The notes under the pieces are model-generated. The model was not told the DNA's origin. It did no database searches and saw nothing but the letters and a program-made list of their open reading frames with translations. Positions 1-8,215 of a stretch of 32,691 nucleotides of DNA are shown here, piece after piece (position 1 is the stretch's first letter; each line of letters opens with the position of its first letter). The position numbers and the translations under genes were made by a program. This DNA comes from Bdellovibrionaceae bacterium UBA5009 (GTDB lineage: Bacteria; Bdellovibrionota; Bdellovibrionia; Bdellovibrionales; Bdellovibrionaceae), in contig DGYJ01000093.1 in NCBI GenBank assembly GCA_002396665.1, positions 4,977-37,667 of the forward strand. Reading direction: 5' to 3'.

Positions 1-38
1 TCAGGTGGTGAACTTTAAGGGACTGGTTAAGATCCAAG

Positions 39-1031
39 TTAGATTGCAACTTGAGCTCCTTCAGACAGATCGTCCAGAGTTCGCCAATAGGTCAAGCCTT
101 CTGACTTAAGTAATTCTTCAATTTTATTTTTATTCTTGTGATCCGCCACTGCAAAAAACACATCGACACCCATGGCTCCGCAGCCCTTAACAAGCTGAAA
201 CAAGTCTGTACGAAGCAGTTTAGATTGCAAATCCCTTGACGGCTGAAACGAAAGATCCATGGAATCAAGAATTTTCACATACTCATTCACCTGATCAGAA
301 AAACTTTTTAAATCTGCCTTCAAAAAACTAGATTTTGATTTTTCAAATACTGTCTGCAGGATTTCAAAATTTTGATCTTTCAGGCCTGATAAATGCTCGT
401 GGGTTGGCAATTTAAAACCCGTTGATATTAAAAAAACATCCGCCTCGGGCCATGGCCACTGGGCTTTGCTGATTGTTTGTTCCTGAGAATCGAAATAAAC
501 AATTCCTCCATGAAATTGGGCGATCAGATCTGCCCCACTGGGACGAGTCCCTTCACCTGACCAACTACAATCCCAATAGTCATTCAGAATTTCCGCATTG
601 AATTCTTTTGGAGATTGTTTTTTCCAATTCAGAATTAAATTTTGCAAATGAACTTTCGACAATTTTAAATCTTCAATTCCTGGGGCCAACTTCCTGGCTT
701 TGGACCACAGCCAAACGGCAAGAAATTGTGCCGTCGAGGCCCCAAAACCACCGCGTCCCTCGTAGGCTTCATTCCAGACCAATTTGTAATTTTTAAAATC
801 ATTTGGATTTTTTTGAATCCACTTCCCCGCTGGGGATTTTGGATGAAATACTGAATCGAAATTTTGAGATTGCGAATTCATGAATTGTGAATTCATGGAC
901 TTCGACGCCAGATCATAAATCTGGAGCTCGAAGTTGGGAGCAGTTGTCATGATCAAAGCAGCACCGCCTTGAAGTATGGCATACTCCCCAATCAAAAAAG
1001 TCTTACCTGGAACAAGTAGAGATATCGGCAA
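39..1031 (-). CDS. GHMP-family kinase, probable mevalonate or phosphomevalonate kinase
   Basis: This 330-aa protein probably phosphorylates mevalonate or phosphomevalonate with ATP in the cytosol. The N-terminus has the GHMP opening motif VPGKTFLIGEYAIL (residues 7-20). The phosphate-binding loop at about 93-101 reads RGGFGASTA, a divergent form of the usual GLGSSAA. A C-terminal glycine motif, KGCGAMGVDVFFAV, matches GHMP motif 3. The start is TTG: a GTGGGG ribosome-binding site sits 7 bases upstream, and the conserved motif begins immediately after it. It starts 12 bases after the mvaA stop, so the two are surely co-transcribed, which supports a mevalonate-pathway role. Residues 46-54 contain a short MNSQ duplication encoded by two copies of GAATTCATG. 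The family is clear, but which phosphorylation step it performs is inference. Confidence 0.82.
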   Translation of the reverse strand: MPISLLVPGKTFLIGEYAILQGGAALIMTTAPNFELQIYDLASKSMNSQFMNSQSQNFDSVFHPKSPAGKWIQKNPNDFKNYKLVWNEAYEGRGGFGASTAQFLAVWLWSKARKLAPGIEDLKLSKVHLQNLILNWKKQSPKEFNAEILNDYWDCSWSGEGTRPSGADLIAQFHGGIVYFDSQEQTISKAQWPWPEADVFLISTGFKLPTHEHLSGLKDQNFEILQTVFEKSKSSFLKADLKSFSDQVNEYVKILDSMDLSFQPSRDLQSKLLRTDLFQLVKGCGAMGVDVFFAVADHKNKNKIEELLKSEGLTYWRTLDDLSEGAQVAI

Positions 1032-1043
1032 TTCAAAGCCCCA

Positions 1044-2330
1044 CTAGTGTGTCGCTTGCGAACGAATTTCTTTTAATGCATCAACAGCATGACTTAAAGA
1101 AATTCTTTTTTGCGAGGCCAAGACTTCTTCCAGTTTTTTCTGTACCAAAGGAATTTCTTTTTCACTTGCTCCAGCACCTAAAGAAAGATTTTTAATATGC
1201 AGCTTCATATGGCCTTCAATAATTCCCACTGTCGTTAATGCCTTCAGGGCCCCAAGATTTTGCACAAGTCCCACCGCCGCAATCACCCGTGACAATTCAT
1301 TGGCAGATTCAACATTGAGCATCTTCAGACACATCGAAGCTGTTGGGTGTAAAGTTGTCACTCCACCAACGGTGCCAACAATCAATGGGGCTTCAAATGT
1401 GCCAACAAGCTTTGTTCCAACTTTTTTCCAACGTGTAATAGATCTGTACTGACCATCACGGGCTGCATAGGCATGAATGCCTGCTTCGACAGCACGCCAG
1501 TCATTGCCAGTGGCAATAAGAATAGGATCAATTCCATTCAGCACACCTTTGTTATTTGTCGCTGCACGGTAAGTATCCTGCCAGGCAAACAAAGAGGCTT
1601 CTTCAATTTTATCTGCCAAATCCTGATCAATTTTATCAATGACAACAGTGGCCTTTGTTAATTTTGTATCCACCAAGTTCGAAAGAATACACATGGTGAC
1701 TTTTTCACCAGTCAGATTTTGCAAAGGCTCTTTTAAAAACTCACAGACCTGATTGATTATATTCGCACCCATCGCATCACAAGGATTCATATGGATATGC
1801 ACTACAGCCATATCTTGACCATCACCACGGGGTACTTTGCGAACTTGAATATCGTTAACACCGCCACCGCGACGAACTAATCCAAAAGCAACTTCACGAT
1901 TTGAAGCTTCGATCAATTCAGATTTTTTTTCTAAAATTTGTTTTTCAAAATTTGAAAAATTTTGAATTTTTGCAAACTGAATTTGACCGATAATATCATG
2001 ACCGACAACTTCCGTGTGAATCGAGCCATTTTCACGCACCCACTTTGCAGTTTTACTTGCCGCTGCAACAATGGAAGTTTCTTCCACCGCCAATGGAATG
2101 ACATAGTCTTTTCCATCAACATTAAAATTCGTCGCAATGCCTAAAGGCATTTGAAAATATCCAATCACATTCTCAATAAATTTTTCACCTAAAGTTGTAT
2201 CTTGAAGGCCACCCTCTTTAAGATAGGCAATATCACCTTCTTGCAAGGCGCCGATTTCCAGCAAAGATTGTAGTCTTTCATCACGGTCTAATTTTGAAAA
2301 GCCTTTAAAAATTTCACTTAAAGTCTTCAT
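1044..2330 (-). CDS. mvaA: Hydroxymethylglutaryl-CoA reductase, class II
   Basis: The 428-aa enzyme reduces HMG-CoA to mevalonate, the committed step of the mevalonate route, in the cytosol. Length and motifs fit the soluble bacterial class II form. VEETSIVAAAS (82-92) carries the catalytic glutamate, NKGVLNGID the catalytic lysine, GNDWRAVEAG the aspartate, and EGHMKLH near the C-terminus the catalytic histidine. There is no membrane anchor. The ATG lies 14 bases inside the 3' end of fni, with an AAAAGG ribosome-binding site within fni, so translation is coupled. Cofactor preference (NADH or NADPH) cannot be read safely from the sequence. Confidence 0.96.
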   Translation of the reverse strand: MKTLSEIFKGFSKLDRDERLQSLLEIGALQEGDIAYLKEGGLQDTTLGEKFIENVIGYFQMPLGIATNFNVDGKDYVIPLAVEETSIVAAASKTAKWVRENGSIHTEVVGHDIIGQIQFAKIQNFSNFEKQILEKKSELIEASNREVAFGLVRRGGGVNDIQVRKVPRGDGQDMAVVHIHMNPCDAMGANIINQVCEFLKEPLQNLTGEKVTMCILSNLVDTKLTKATVVIDKIDQDLADKIEEASLFAWQDTYRAATNNKGVLNGIDPILIATGNDWRAVEAGIHAYAARDGQYRSITRWKKVGTKLVGTFEAPLIVGTVGGVTTLHPTASMCLKMLNVESANELSRVIAAVGLVQNLGALKALTTVGIIEGHMKLHIKNLSLGAGASEKEIPLVQKKLEEVLASQKRISLSHAVDALKEIRSQATH

Positions 2331-3402
2331 GGATTTTTACCTTTTCTAAATTAATGTCATTCACATTGATTGTCCCAGCACAGAACATGGCAATTCGAAG
2401 CTCTTGGGCCAAGCGATCATAAACTTGATTTAAATTTTCGTCATGATCAACAGCACTTGAAGATTGAATACCAAGACTCTTTGGCTGCGCAGAAAAGGCC
2501 TGCATCCAGGGTTGCGCCAAACCAACTAGCTTTGCATTTAATGATAAACACTTAAAGATATCTACACCAGAACGAATACCGCCAGAGGCCCAAATCTGAT
2601 AATTGACATTGGCCTTTTTGGCATTCAGCAAACTTTCAAGAGTTGAAATACCCCAATTGTCAAATTGCTGGCCAATTTTAAAACCTGATTGGTCCTGCGA
2701 AAATCGTAAGGTTTCAACACGTCCCCAATGGGTCCCGCCAAGACCAGCCACATCCACGGCATACACACCAATGGATTTTAGTCGTTCCAAAGTTTTTTGT
2801 GAAAACCCACAGCCAACTTCTTTAACCACAACTGGCACATTTAATTTTTGACATAAAACTTCTAGCGTTTTCCAGCTGCCACGAAAATTTGGCGTGCCTT
2901 CTTTTTGCAAACACTCTTGCAAGGCATTGACATGAATAAAAAATGCACAGGCTTGAAGTTGATCCGCCAATTTTTGCACGGCCTCTGGACCAAATTGAAT
3001 CAATTGTGAAATTCCAAGATTGCCAACAAGCTTTGCCTTGGGCGAGCTTCGTCGAATATTTGCCCACTCTTTCAAAGCATCAGCATCGGTCAATTCACGC
3101 CGCTGGGAACCGACTCCCATCAAAATATTTTTTCTTTCACTTAAGGCCGCTAATTTTTGATTCACAAGCAACGAGTCCTTGTGACCCGCTGTCATTGAGC
3201 TAATAAAAAATGGAGCTGAAAAAGTATGGTTCAAGGTCTGAGTTTCGAGACTGACTTCTTCGAAATTAAAATCAGGAATGGCCTCTGGAATGATCTGCAC
3301 TTGATCCAATAAAGAAAAACCCCCGGCTTGTGACCGAGGGTCCATAGAAATTTGAATATGATCGGTTTTTCTTTTTTCGAACTGGAGAGTTAATTCATCC
3401 AT
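2314..3402 (-). CDS. fni: Isopentenyl-diphosphate delta-isomerase, type 2 (FMN-dependent)
   Basis: The 362-aa flavoprotein interconverts isopentenyl and dimethylallyl diphosphate using reduced FMN. Diagnostic features are the N-terminal RKTDHIQI (family consensus RKxxHI), SSMTAGH, the VVVKEVGCGFS strand, VDVAGLGGTHWG and the phosphate-binding WASGGIRSGVDIFKCL with GLAQPW further on. Length is normal for the family. The ATG at 3400-3402 follows a GGGACGGA-like ribosome-binding site. It begins only 29 bases after the rplT stop with no visible terminator between, and its 3' end overlaps mvaA by 17 bases. It therefore appears to be the first isoprenoid gene on the ribosomal-protein transcript. 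Confidence 0.95.
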   Translation of the reverse strand: MDELTLQFEKRKTDHIQISMDPRSQAGGFSLLDQVQIIPEAIPDFNFEEVSLETQTLNHTFSAPFFISSMTAGHKDSLLVNQKLAALSERKNILMGVGSQRRELTDADALKEWANIRRSSPKAKLVGNLGISQLIQFGPEAVQKLADQLQACAFFIHVNALQECLQKEGTPNFRGSWKTLEVLCQKLNVPVVVKEVGCGFSQKTLERLKSIGVYAVDVAGLGGTHWGRVETLRFSQDQSGFKIGQQFDNWGISTLESLLNAKKANVNYQIWASGGIRSGVDIFKCLSLNAKLVGLAQPWMQAFSAQPKSLGIQSSSAVDHDENLNQVYDRLAQELRIAMFCAGTINVNDINLEKVKIHEDFK

Positions 3403-3431
3403 CGTCCGTCCCGATCCTTATGTCTTACGAC

Positions 3432-3779
3432 TTATTTCATTGCATGGGCACAAAGAGCAGAAAACGCCGAAGCATCTTCAATTGCCAAATGAGCCAAGTT
3501 TTTACGGTCAACAGCAATTCCAGCTTTCAACAATCCACCGATTAAACGTGAATATGTTGTTCCATTCAAACGAGCAGCAGCGTTGATACGTTGATTCCAC
3601 AAAGCGCGGAAGTTACGTTTACGCATTTTGCGATGTTTGAACATATAAGCCATTGCACGGTCATTTTTTTCTGCAGCATGGATGTATGCACGAGAGTTCG
3701 CTGAATAGCGACCTTTTGACATTTTTAATATTTTTTTATGACGAGCACGGTTTGTTTTACCGGATTTTACGCGAGGCAT
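3432..3779 (-). CDS. rplT: 50S ribosomal protein L20
   Basis: This 115-aa basic protein binds 23S rRNA early in 50S assembly. The N-terminus MPRVKSGKTNRARHKKILK and the block AYMFKHRKMRKRNFRALWNQRINAAAR are typical of L20. The ATG has a good AAGGGAAG ribosome-binding site. rpmI ends 16 bases upstream. In many bacteria L20 represses its own operon by binding the leader or the region between the genes; here the candidate region is the leader upstream of rpmI. infC, the usual third member, is 14.5 kb away. Confidence 0.98.
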   Translation of the reverse strand: MPRVKSGKTNRARHKKILKMSKGRYSANSRAYIHAAEKNDRAMAYMFKHRKMRKRNFRALWNQRINAAARLNGTTYSRLIGGLLKAGIAVDRKNLAHLAIEDASAFSALCAHAMK

Positions 3780-3795
3780 GTTTCACTTCCCTTTC

Positions 3796-3987
3796 TTAGA
3801 AAACCAATGTTCTGCGAGTTTGATACATATTTGCATCATCCACGTAGGCCACTTGGCCAAGGTGTCTCTTTGTTTTTGAACTCATGTGTGAGTTCAAGTG
3901 TCTCATTTTTGTTTGCTTGCGTTTGACCTTACCGCTTGGAAGTAAGCGGAGTCTTTTCTTAGCGCCTGAATGCGTGCGCATTTTCAT
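3796..3987 (-). CDS. rpmI: 50S ribosomal protein L35
   Basis: This 63-aa basic protein of the large ribosomal subunit is recognised by MKMRTHSGAKKRLRLLPSG at the N-terminus and the HxxxxxSSKTKRHLG segment. The reading frame stays open a further 47 codons upstream to an ATG at 4128. The start at 3987 is chosen because it gives the family's normal length of about 65 aa and has AAGGA placed 6 bases before it. It is the first gene of the probable rpmI-rplT-fni-mvaA-GHMP kinase operon. Confidence 0.96.
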   Translation of the reverse strand: MKMRTHSGAKKRLRLLPSGKVKRKQTKMRHLNSHMSSKTKRHLGQVAYVDDANMYQTRRTLVF

Positions 3988-4246
3988 AAAGATTCCTTTT
4001 CCGAAATGGCGGACTAGGATTATTACTGGCTTAAATGCCACCCTAGACTCTTTGTGTGCCGTTTTCAGTGAGCTGAAAGATTTATGACGATTCGCAGCTG
4101 AAAGCAAGATTATTTTAGTTAAAACCATGGTTTACAGAGGGCCCATGGTAAGAATTTCCAGCCTCAGACTGGGCATAAATTCAATCTAAAAAGGGCTCCA
4201 AAACACTTTTAGATAAATATATAAGTATTTGATTTTATTTATGATA
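3988..4246 (-). promoter_or_regulatory. Structured leader upstream of rpmI
   Basis: This 259-base gap between the murein endopeptidase gene and rpmI holds several inverted repeats. They are a 12-bp perfect palindrome AAACCATGGTTT (4122-4133), a second CCATGG at 4143-4148 able to pair with it, GCCCA/TGGGC (4141-4145 with 4170-4174) overlapping a competing CCAG/CTGG stem (4158-4161 with 4169-4172), and a 6-bp hairpin at 4063-4078. The 9-mer CTTTCAGCT occurs twice on the minus strand (4096-4104 and 4071-4079), and both copies could pair with the same CTGAAA. The competing pairings suit an autoregulated r-protein leader, but L20 binding is inference. Confidence 0.4.
4186..4212 (-). terminator. 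Weak candidate terminator after the murein endopeptidase gene
   Basis: On the minus strand CTAAAAG is followed 12 bases later by CTTTTTAG, giving a 7-bp stem with a bulge and a short T run. It lies about 35 bases past the stop at 4247. The stem is poor in GC, so it is only a plausible terminator separating this gene from rpmI. Confidence 0.25.
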
Positions 4247-6214
4247 TTAATTAATTTTACAGCCAAGTCCCTGGTCAGCAATTTTGTACTGATAGCATTG
4301 GCGATGATGGCCACCACATTTAATTCGTAAATGGAAGTGGTTAGCATGCATCTTATTTCTGGTATAAACCCGGCGACCATTCTTACGGCTGTAACGGAAC
4401 TTTTGATCTGAGTACAATCTATTCAAAACCTTAGTGGCCAATTCTTTACCTTGGCTTGTTTTGAACTCGCCCAATGCGACGGCCTTTTTACAAAGTGCAA
4501 TCTTCACCACAGGATCGACAATAATAATATCCACTGCTTTTGATGCATAGATTTTCTTAAACAAGGCCCACTGCTTTTCGATCAAGAAATCACCCAAAAC
4601 TTTATCTTTGGCAAAGTCGACGACGTAGTTCATCTTGCTTGGTTTTTTTTCAGTTCTAAAATAGGCAATATCAGCATCCAAACCATTTTGATGACTGATT
4701 TGGCCACCCGCCGTTTTACCTCCAAGTTGTTTCGCCACATTTCCAACAGATATAAATTGTCCGGGTAAACTTTGCCCAACCCACTGAACCATTTTTTGAG
4801 TTAAAACAACCATGTCCCAGGTTCCAAAAAATTTACGTTCATTCACAACACGCCCAAAAATTTGCAATGCAGATGAAGGACCCATTTTATTGAACAAATC
4901 AACAAGGCTTGTGGATTTCTTAATGCTTCCTGCATCGACACGGCCCACGGCCTGATTCTCTGGCCGACCGGCTACTTCGAACATATTGGGGTTAATAATT
5001 TCATTTCCAGTTGTTATTGGTAAACTTGGATTGTCAGGATTCCCACCCTGCTGAGGCTTAGCAGGTACAACGACAACAGGAGGGCGCACAGGCTCTGGAG
5101 CGACTACAGGCACTGAAGGTTTCGGCTTTGGCGCAGGCTTCACTGGCGCAGGCTTACCACCGCCCCCAGTCTGAGGAGAACTTGGCTTCACCGGACTGGG
5201 TTTAACAGCTTCGGGCTTGGCTGGGGATCCTGGTTTAGTCGTTGCCCCAGGCTTAACAGCCGGCGCTGCGGGCTTCACTAATTGGGGAAATAAATCCGCG
5301 ACGTCCTGGCTTGTATTCCCAGAAAAATACCCACCAGGCTGAATATCAGAATCCACAGACTCTTCAATCGGAGCCTCGCTCTCTTGATCATCGGCCTCGT
5401 CCTGATTAACAATGACTTCAGCACCTTCCGTAGGCTCGTTGGTAAAGCCACTGTCTTGATCTTTTCCAGACTGATTTTGCTGAATATCAATTTGAATATT
5501 TTGAACAACGGCCTTTGGAATCAATTGATCAGTGTAAAGCACTCCACCATTGAGATAATAAAAATCAACGTAGAACTCTTTGCACTCCAAATCGCTTTCT
5601 TCTGTTTTTGCAAAACAAGTCGCGCGGGCTTTAAAAATACTCTTAAGCTCTGACTTGCTGTCTTTAATCACTAAATTGACAAGGCCTTTTTCAACAGCAC
5701 CTTCCATTTGAAAAGGACGACCATTTTCACCGTTGAAAATAACATCACCCTGCAAACTCAATATCTTACTTTGAATATCAAAATTGTATTTCACCGAACG
5801 AAGCTGTAAACGCTCTCGTTTTAAGGGGTAGGATTTACCACCCGTGACAACATATTCATGGGCCACATCTAAACTAGCATTTGCCGTTCCAGAATTTGCA
5901 CCTGGGTTGGGATCGCTATTGTTTGTGCTGCTGCTTGTACTACCGGATCCATTTCCAGAGCCTTCAGAAGCCTGAGCACCCGATGCATTTTCACTGTCTC
6001 GATTTTTCACTCGTACGAAGTCACCCACATCGTCGTAGTCTTTGGGCGAAAACACATCGGCTGGCGATGAATTTGGCGAATCCTGTTTATTGCCAGCATC
6101 TGCATCGGCCTTTGCAGCCCCAACTGATGTCGGTGAACTTTTTTTACTTGCGGGACCGCAAGAAGAAATAAATAAAATAGAAAGCGCTCCAAGAGCCAAC
6201 GTGAACTTTTTCAT
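4247..6214 (-). CDS. Lipoprotein with MepA-type (M74) murein endopeptidase domain
   Basis: The 655-aa protein probably cleaves D-Ala-mDAP cross-bridges of peptidoglycan from an outer-membrane or periplasmic anchor. The start at 6214 gives MKKFTLALGALSILFISSCG, a clean lipoprotein signal with a lipobox; the frame stays open 20 codons upstream to 6274. Residues about 20-110 are low-complexity Ser/Gly/Asn. A folded segment spans about 115-240, followed by an acidic stretch and then a Pro/Lys/Ala-rich linker (about 310-400). The C-terminal third carries SHQNGLDADIAYF (H508, D514) and HANHFHLRI (H626), equivalent to the zinc ligands of MepA. It is much longer than MepA (about 275 aa) because of the N-terminal half. 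No clear ribosome-binding site is seen at either start. It is alone on its strand and divergent from the 6523 gene. Confidence 0.85.
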   Translation of the reverse strand: MKKFTLALGALSILFISSCGPASKKSSPTSVGAAKADADAGNKQDSPNSSPADVFSPKDYDDVGDFVRVKNRDSENASGAQASEGSGNGSGSTSSSTNNSDPNPGANSGTANASLDVAHEYVVTGGKSYPLKRERLQLRSVKYNFDIQSKILSLQGDVIFNGENGRPFQMEGAVEKGLVNLVIKDSKSELKSIFKARATCFAKTEESDLECKEFYVDFYYLNGGVLYTDQLIPKAVVQNIQIDIQQNQSGKDQDSGFTNEPTEGAEVIVNQDEADDQESEAPIEESVDSDIQPGGYFSGNTSQDVADLFPQLVKPAAPAVKPGATTKPGSPAKPEAVKPSPVKPSSPQTGGGGKPAPVKPAPKPKPSVPVVAPEPVRPPVVVVPAKPQQGGNPDNPSLPITTGNEIINPNMFEVAGRPENQAVGRVDAGSIKKSTSLVDLFNKMGPSSALQIFGRVVNERKFFGTWDMVVLTQKMVQWVGQSLPGQFISVGNVAKQLGGKTAGGQISHQNGLDADIAYFRTEKKPSKMNYVVDFAKDKVLGDFLIEKQWALFKKIYASKAVDIIIVDPVVKIALCKKAVALGEFKTSQGKELATKVLNRLYSDQKFRYSRKNGRRVYTRNKMHANHFHLRIKCGGHHRQCYQYKIADQGLGCKIN

Positions 6215-6522
6215 CACCGGGGGAGCTGCACACTTTGGACCAATTCTAATTCTAAAAATTTCTATAAAAACCATCGCGAAATGCGATTAAATTCAGCCCA
6301 TCGATAAAACACAGCTAGAAACACAAACCGCAGTGTCCAAAATTGAGACACCCAACAAAAAACGTCACAACCTGAGATTCTACAATATTTGATAGCTTGC
6401 GATCGTTTTGGAGTTAATTGCTCATGCGCTACATTGGCATGAACACTGCAGCACAAATAATGAAGGATACTTTTGTTGTCTAAAGGGAAATTCATCCCGC
6501 AACACTGGAATGATATTATTTT
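6215..6522. promoter_or_regulatory. Divergent intergenic region with a short dyad
   Basis: This 308-base non-coding stretch separates the minus-strand endopeptidase gene from the plus-strand cytochrome gene and must hold both promoters. ATCGC-GAAAT-GCGAT at 6273-6287 is a perfect 5-bp inverted repeat with a 5-base spacer, 59-73 bases upstream of the endopeptidase start. No convincing -35/-10 pair could be assigned on either strand. Confidence 0.35.
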
Positions 6523-8214
6523 ATGGATGCAATTTTCAACAAGACCAAAAACATAATCGCTCTACTACCATTGGTATTAGCTGGATGTTTTTGGACTGAA
6601 AGTTATGAATCTAAAGAGATTCTATCCTACAAAAACAAATCCAATACTGTCCGTATGGATCAGGTTCGCTTTATATCGGATGATATGGGCAGCTTTACTT
6701 TGACTGGCTTACTCAACTCTAATCTTATGCCAATTAAAGTTTATGGCACTGCTCTCTTGATTGATAATCAGATGAAATACGGGACTGCAATTGATGGATC
6801 TCGATTGCCCCAGATTATGAAAAAGTATGGTTTTTTAAGTCCAGAAAAAATTGAAAACTGGCGAAGGGACTGGGCGCCACACCCCCAAACCAATCGTACC
6901 TCTTTAGGACTTATACATTCAGATATCGAGCAAAAACTTCCAAAACACACTTATAAAATCGAGGTCGCAAATATAACATGTGCCGCATGCCACAGCGGCA
7001 TGACCTATGATCAATACGGAAGGCCGACAGGACGAGCCTGGTTAGGCTCTCCAAACACATCATTGGATCTTGATGGTTTTTTTGACTCAATATATTTTGG
7101 CCTCAAGTCAGGAGTTAAAAATCAAAACGCATTCATGAAAAAAATTAAACAAGCTTATCCCAAAATGGATGCAGTAGAAGAAGCAACTATTCGATTCACA
7201 TTATTGCCAATTATTTCATACACATTAAAAAAATATGAAAAAATGAATCGCGTGTTACCTTTTCCAAATGGGGGACCTGGAACAACAAATGGAATTGGAG
7301 CTTTCAAACGAAATGCTAAATTGATTAAAAACCCTTTCGCTTTCAACCCCCACGAGGCTGGCTTTGTTTCAATTCCAGATATTTCCTACAGAGGTTTTCG
7401 CTCTAGCTTGCTGTACGACGGCGTCTATGTAAACAAAGGCCAACAACGATTTAGGGAAATTACAGCAGCAGAAGCCGTCAATCCAAAACATCTTAATCAG
7501 CTTTCACAACTGATTACTTTTTTTACCTTTTCAGCCATGGGTAGTTTATTAAAAAATATTGAAGCTAATATGAGCCACACTCAAGAAATCGTAGGTTTTT
7601 TAAAAGAACTTACTCCCCCACCATTTCCTGGAGATCTTGATTTCACGAAAGTCAAAAGTGGCGCAAAGATTTATGCTGAAAACTGTTCAAAATGCCATGG
7701 GGTCTATAACTTTGATGGGATGAATAGACCTCAACTTGTTTCATTTCCCAACAAGCTTGTTCCTCAAAAACAAATGCAAACAGATCCGATGCGATGGGTG
7801 ACAGTCGATCATTCCGTGAAGACATTTGCAGACCGGAGTATATTTGGCAAATATTCCAACCCTGGATTTTCTATGGGGGGTTATGTTGCTCCAATACTTT
7901 CTGGAGTATGGGCAACAGCACCCTATCTTCATAATGGTTCAGTACCCACTCTTTGGCATTTAATGCATCCTATGGAGAGGCCTCAAAAGTTTATCGTTGG
8001 AGGTCATGCTTTAGATTACAATAAAGTAGGAATTCTTGGAACCCAAAGGCACGACAATGTCTATTCGTACCCAAGTCATTATAAATCATGGTCAAAGGCT
8101 TCTACCTACGACACCAGGAGGCTTGGCCATTCAAATCGAGGTCACGAGTCTGAATTTCTTAATCTTTCCGAACAGGACAAAGACTCTTTAATTGAATATT
8201 TAAAGCTCCTTTAA
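6523..8214 (+). CDS. Dihaem c-type cytochrome lipoprotein, MauG/RoxA-like
   Basis: The 563-aa protein is predicted to be exported, lipid-anchored and to bind two covalent haems. The N-terminus IIALLPLVLAGC ends in a lipobox with Cys22. Haem motifs are CAACH (153-157) and CSKCH (388-392). The region GVWATAPYLHNGSVPTLWHL is the C-terminal signature shared by dihaem peroxidase/MauG-like and rubber-oxygenase (RoxA-like) cytochromes. It is followed by RPQKFIVGG and a second conserved block. RoxA similarity is a family impression from memory, and the substrate is unknown. It would need CcsBA-type maturation, which is encoded at 29-32 kb. It is convergent with the next gene, with one base between stop codons. 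Confidence 0.75.
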   Translation: MDAIFNKTKNIIALLPLVLAGCFWTESYESKEILSYKNKSNTVRMDQVRFISDDMGSFTLTGLLNSNLMPIKVYGTALLIDNQMKYGTAIDGSRLPQIMKKYGFLSPEKIENWRRDWAPHPQTNRTSLGLIHSDIEQKLPKHTYKIEVANITCAACHSGMTYDQYGRPTGRAWLGSPNTSLDLDGFFDSIYFGLKSGVKNQNAFMKKIKQAYPKMDAVEEATIRFTLLPIISYTLKKYEKMNRVLPFPNGGPGTTNGIGAFKRNAKLIKNPFAFNPHEAGFVSIPDISYRGFRSSLLYDGVYVNKGQQRFREITAAEAVNPKHLNQLSQLITFFTFSAMGSLLKNIEANMSHTQEIVGFLKELTPPPFPGDLDFTKVKSGAKIYAENCSKCHGVYNFDGMNRPQLVSFPNKLVPQKQMQTDPMRWVTVDHSVKTFADRSIFGKYSNPGFSMGGYVAPILSGVWATAPYLHNGSVPTLWHLMHPMERPQKFIVGGHALDYNKVGILGTQRHDNVYSYPSHYKSWSKASTYDTRRLGHSNRGHESEFLNLSEQDKDSLIEYLKLL

Positions 8215-8215
8215 T

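Noticed and set aside
1..37. Possible start of the next mevalonate gene on the minus strand from a TTG at 35-37
   Set aside because: Only 12 codons are visible, they match no family start, and no ribosome-binding site is apparent.
870..900. Tandem GAATTCATG copies as a functional repeat
   Set aside because: There are only two copies, inside a coding region, producing a short MNSQ duplication in the protein.
3988..4128. 47-codon N-terminal extension of L35
   Set aside because: L35 is about 65 aa, the extension has no L35 similarity, and a proper ribosome-binding site precedes the internal ATG.
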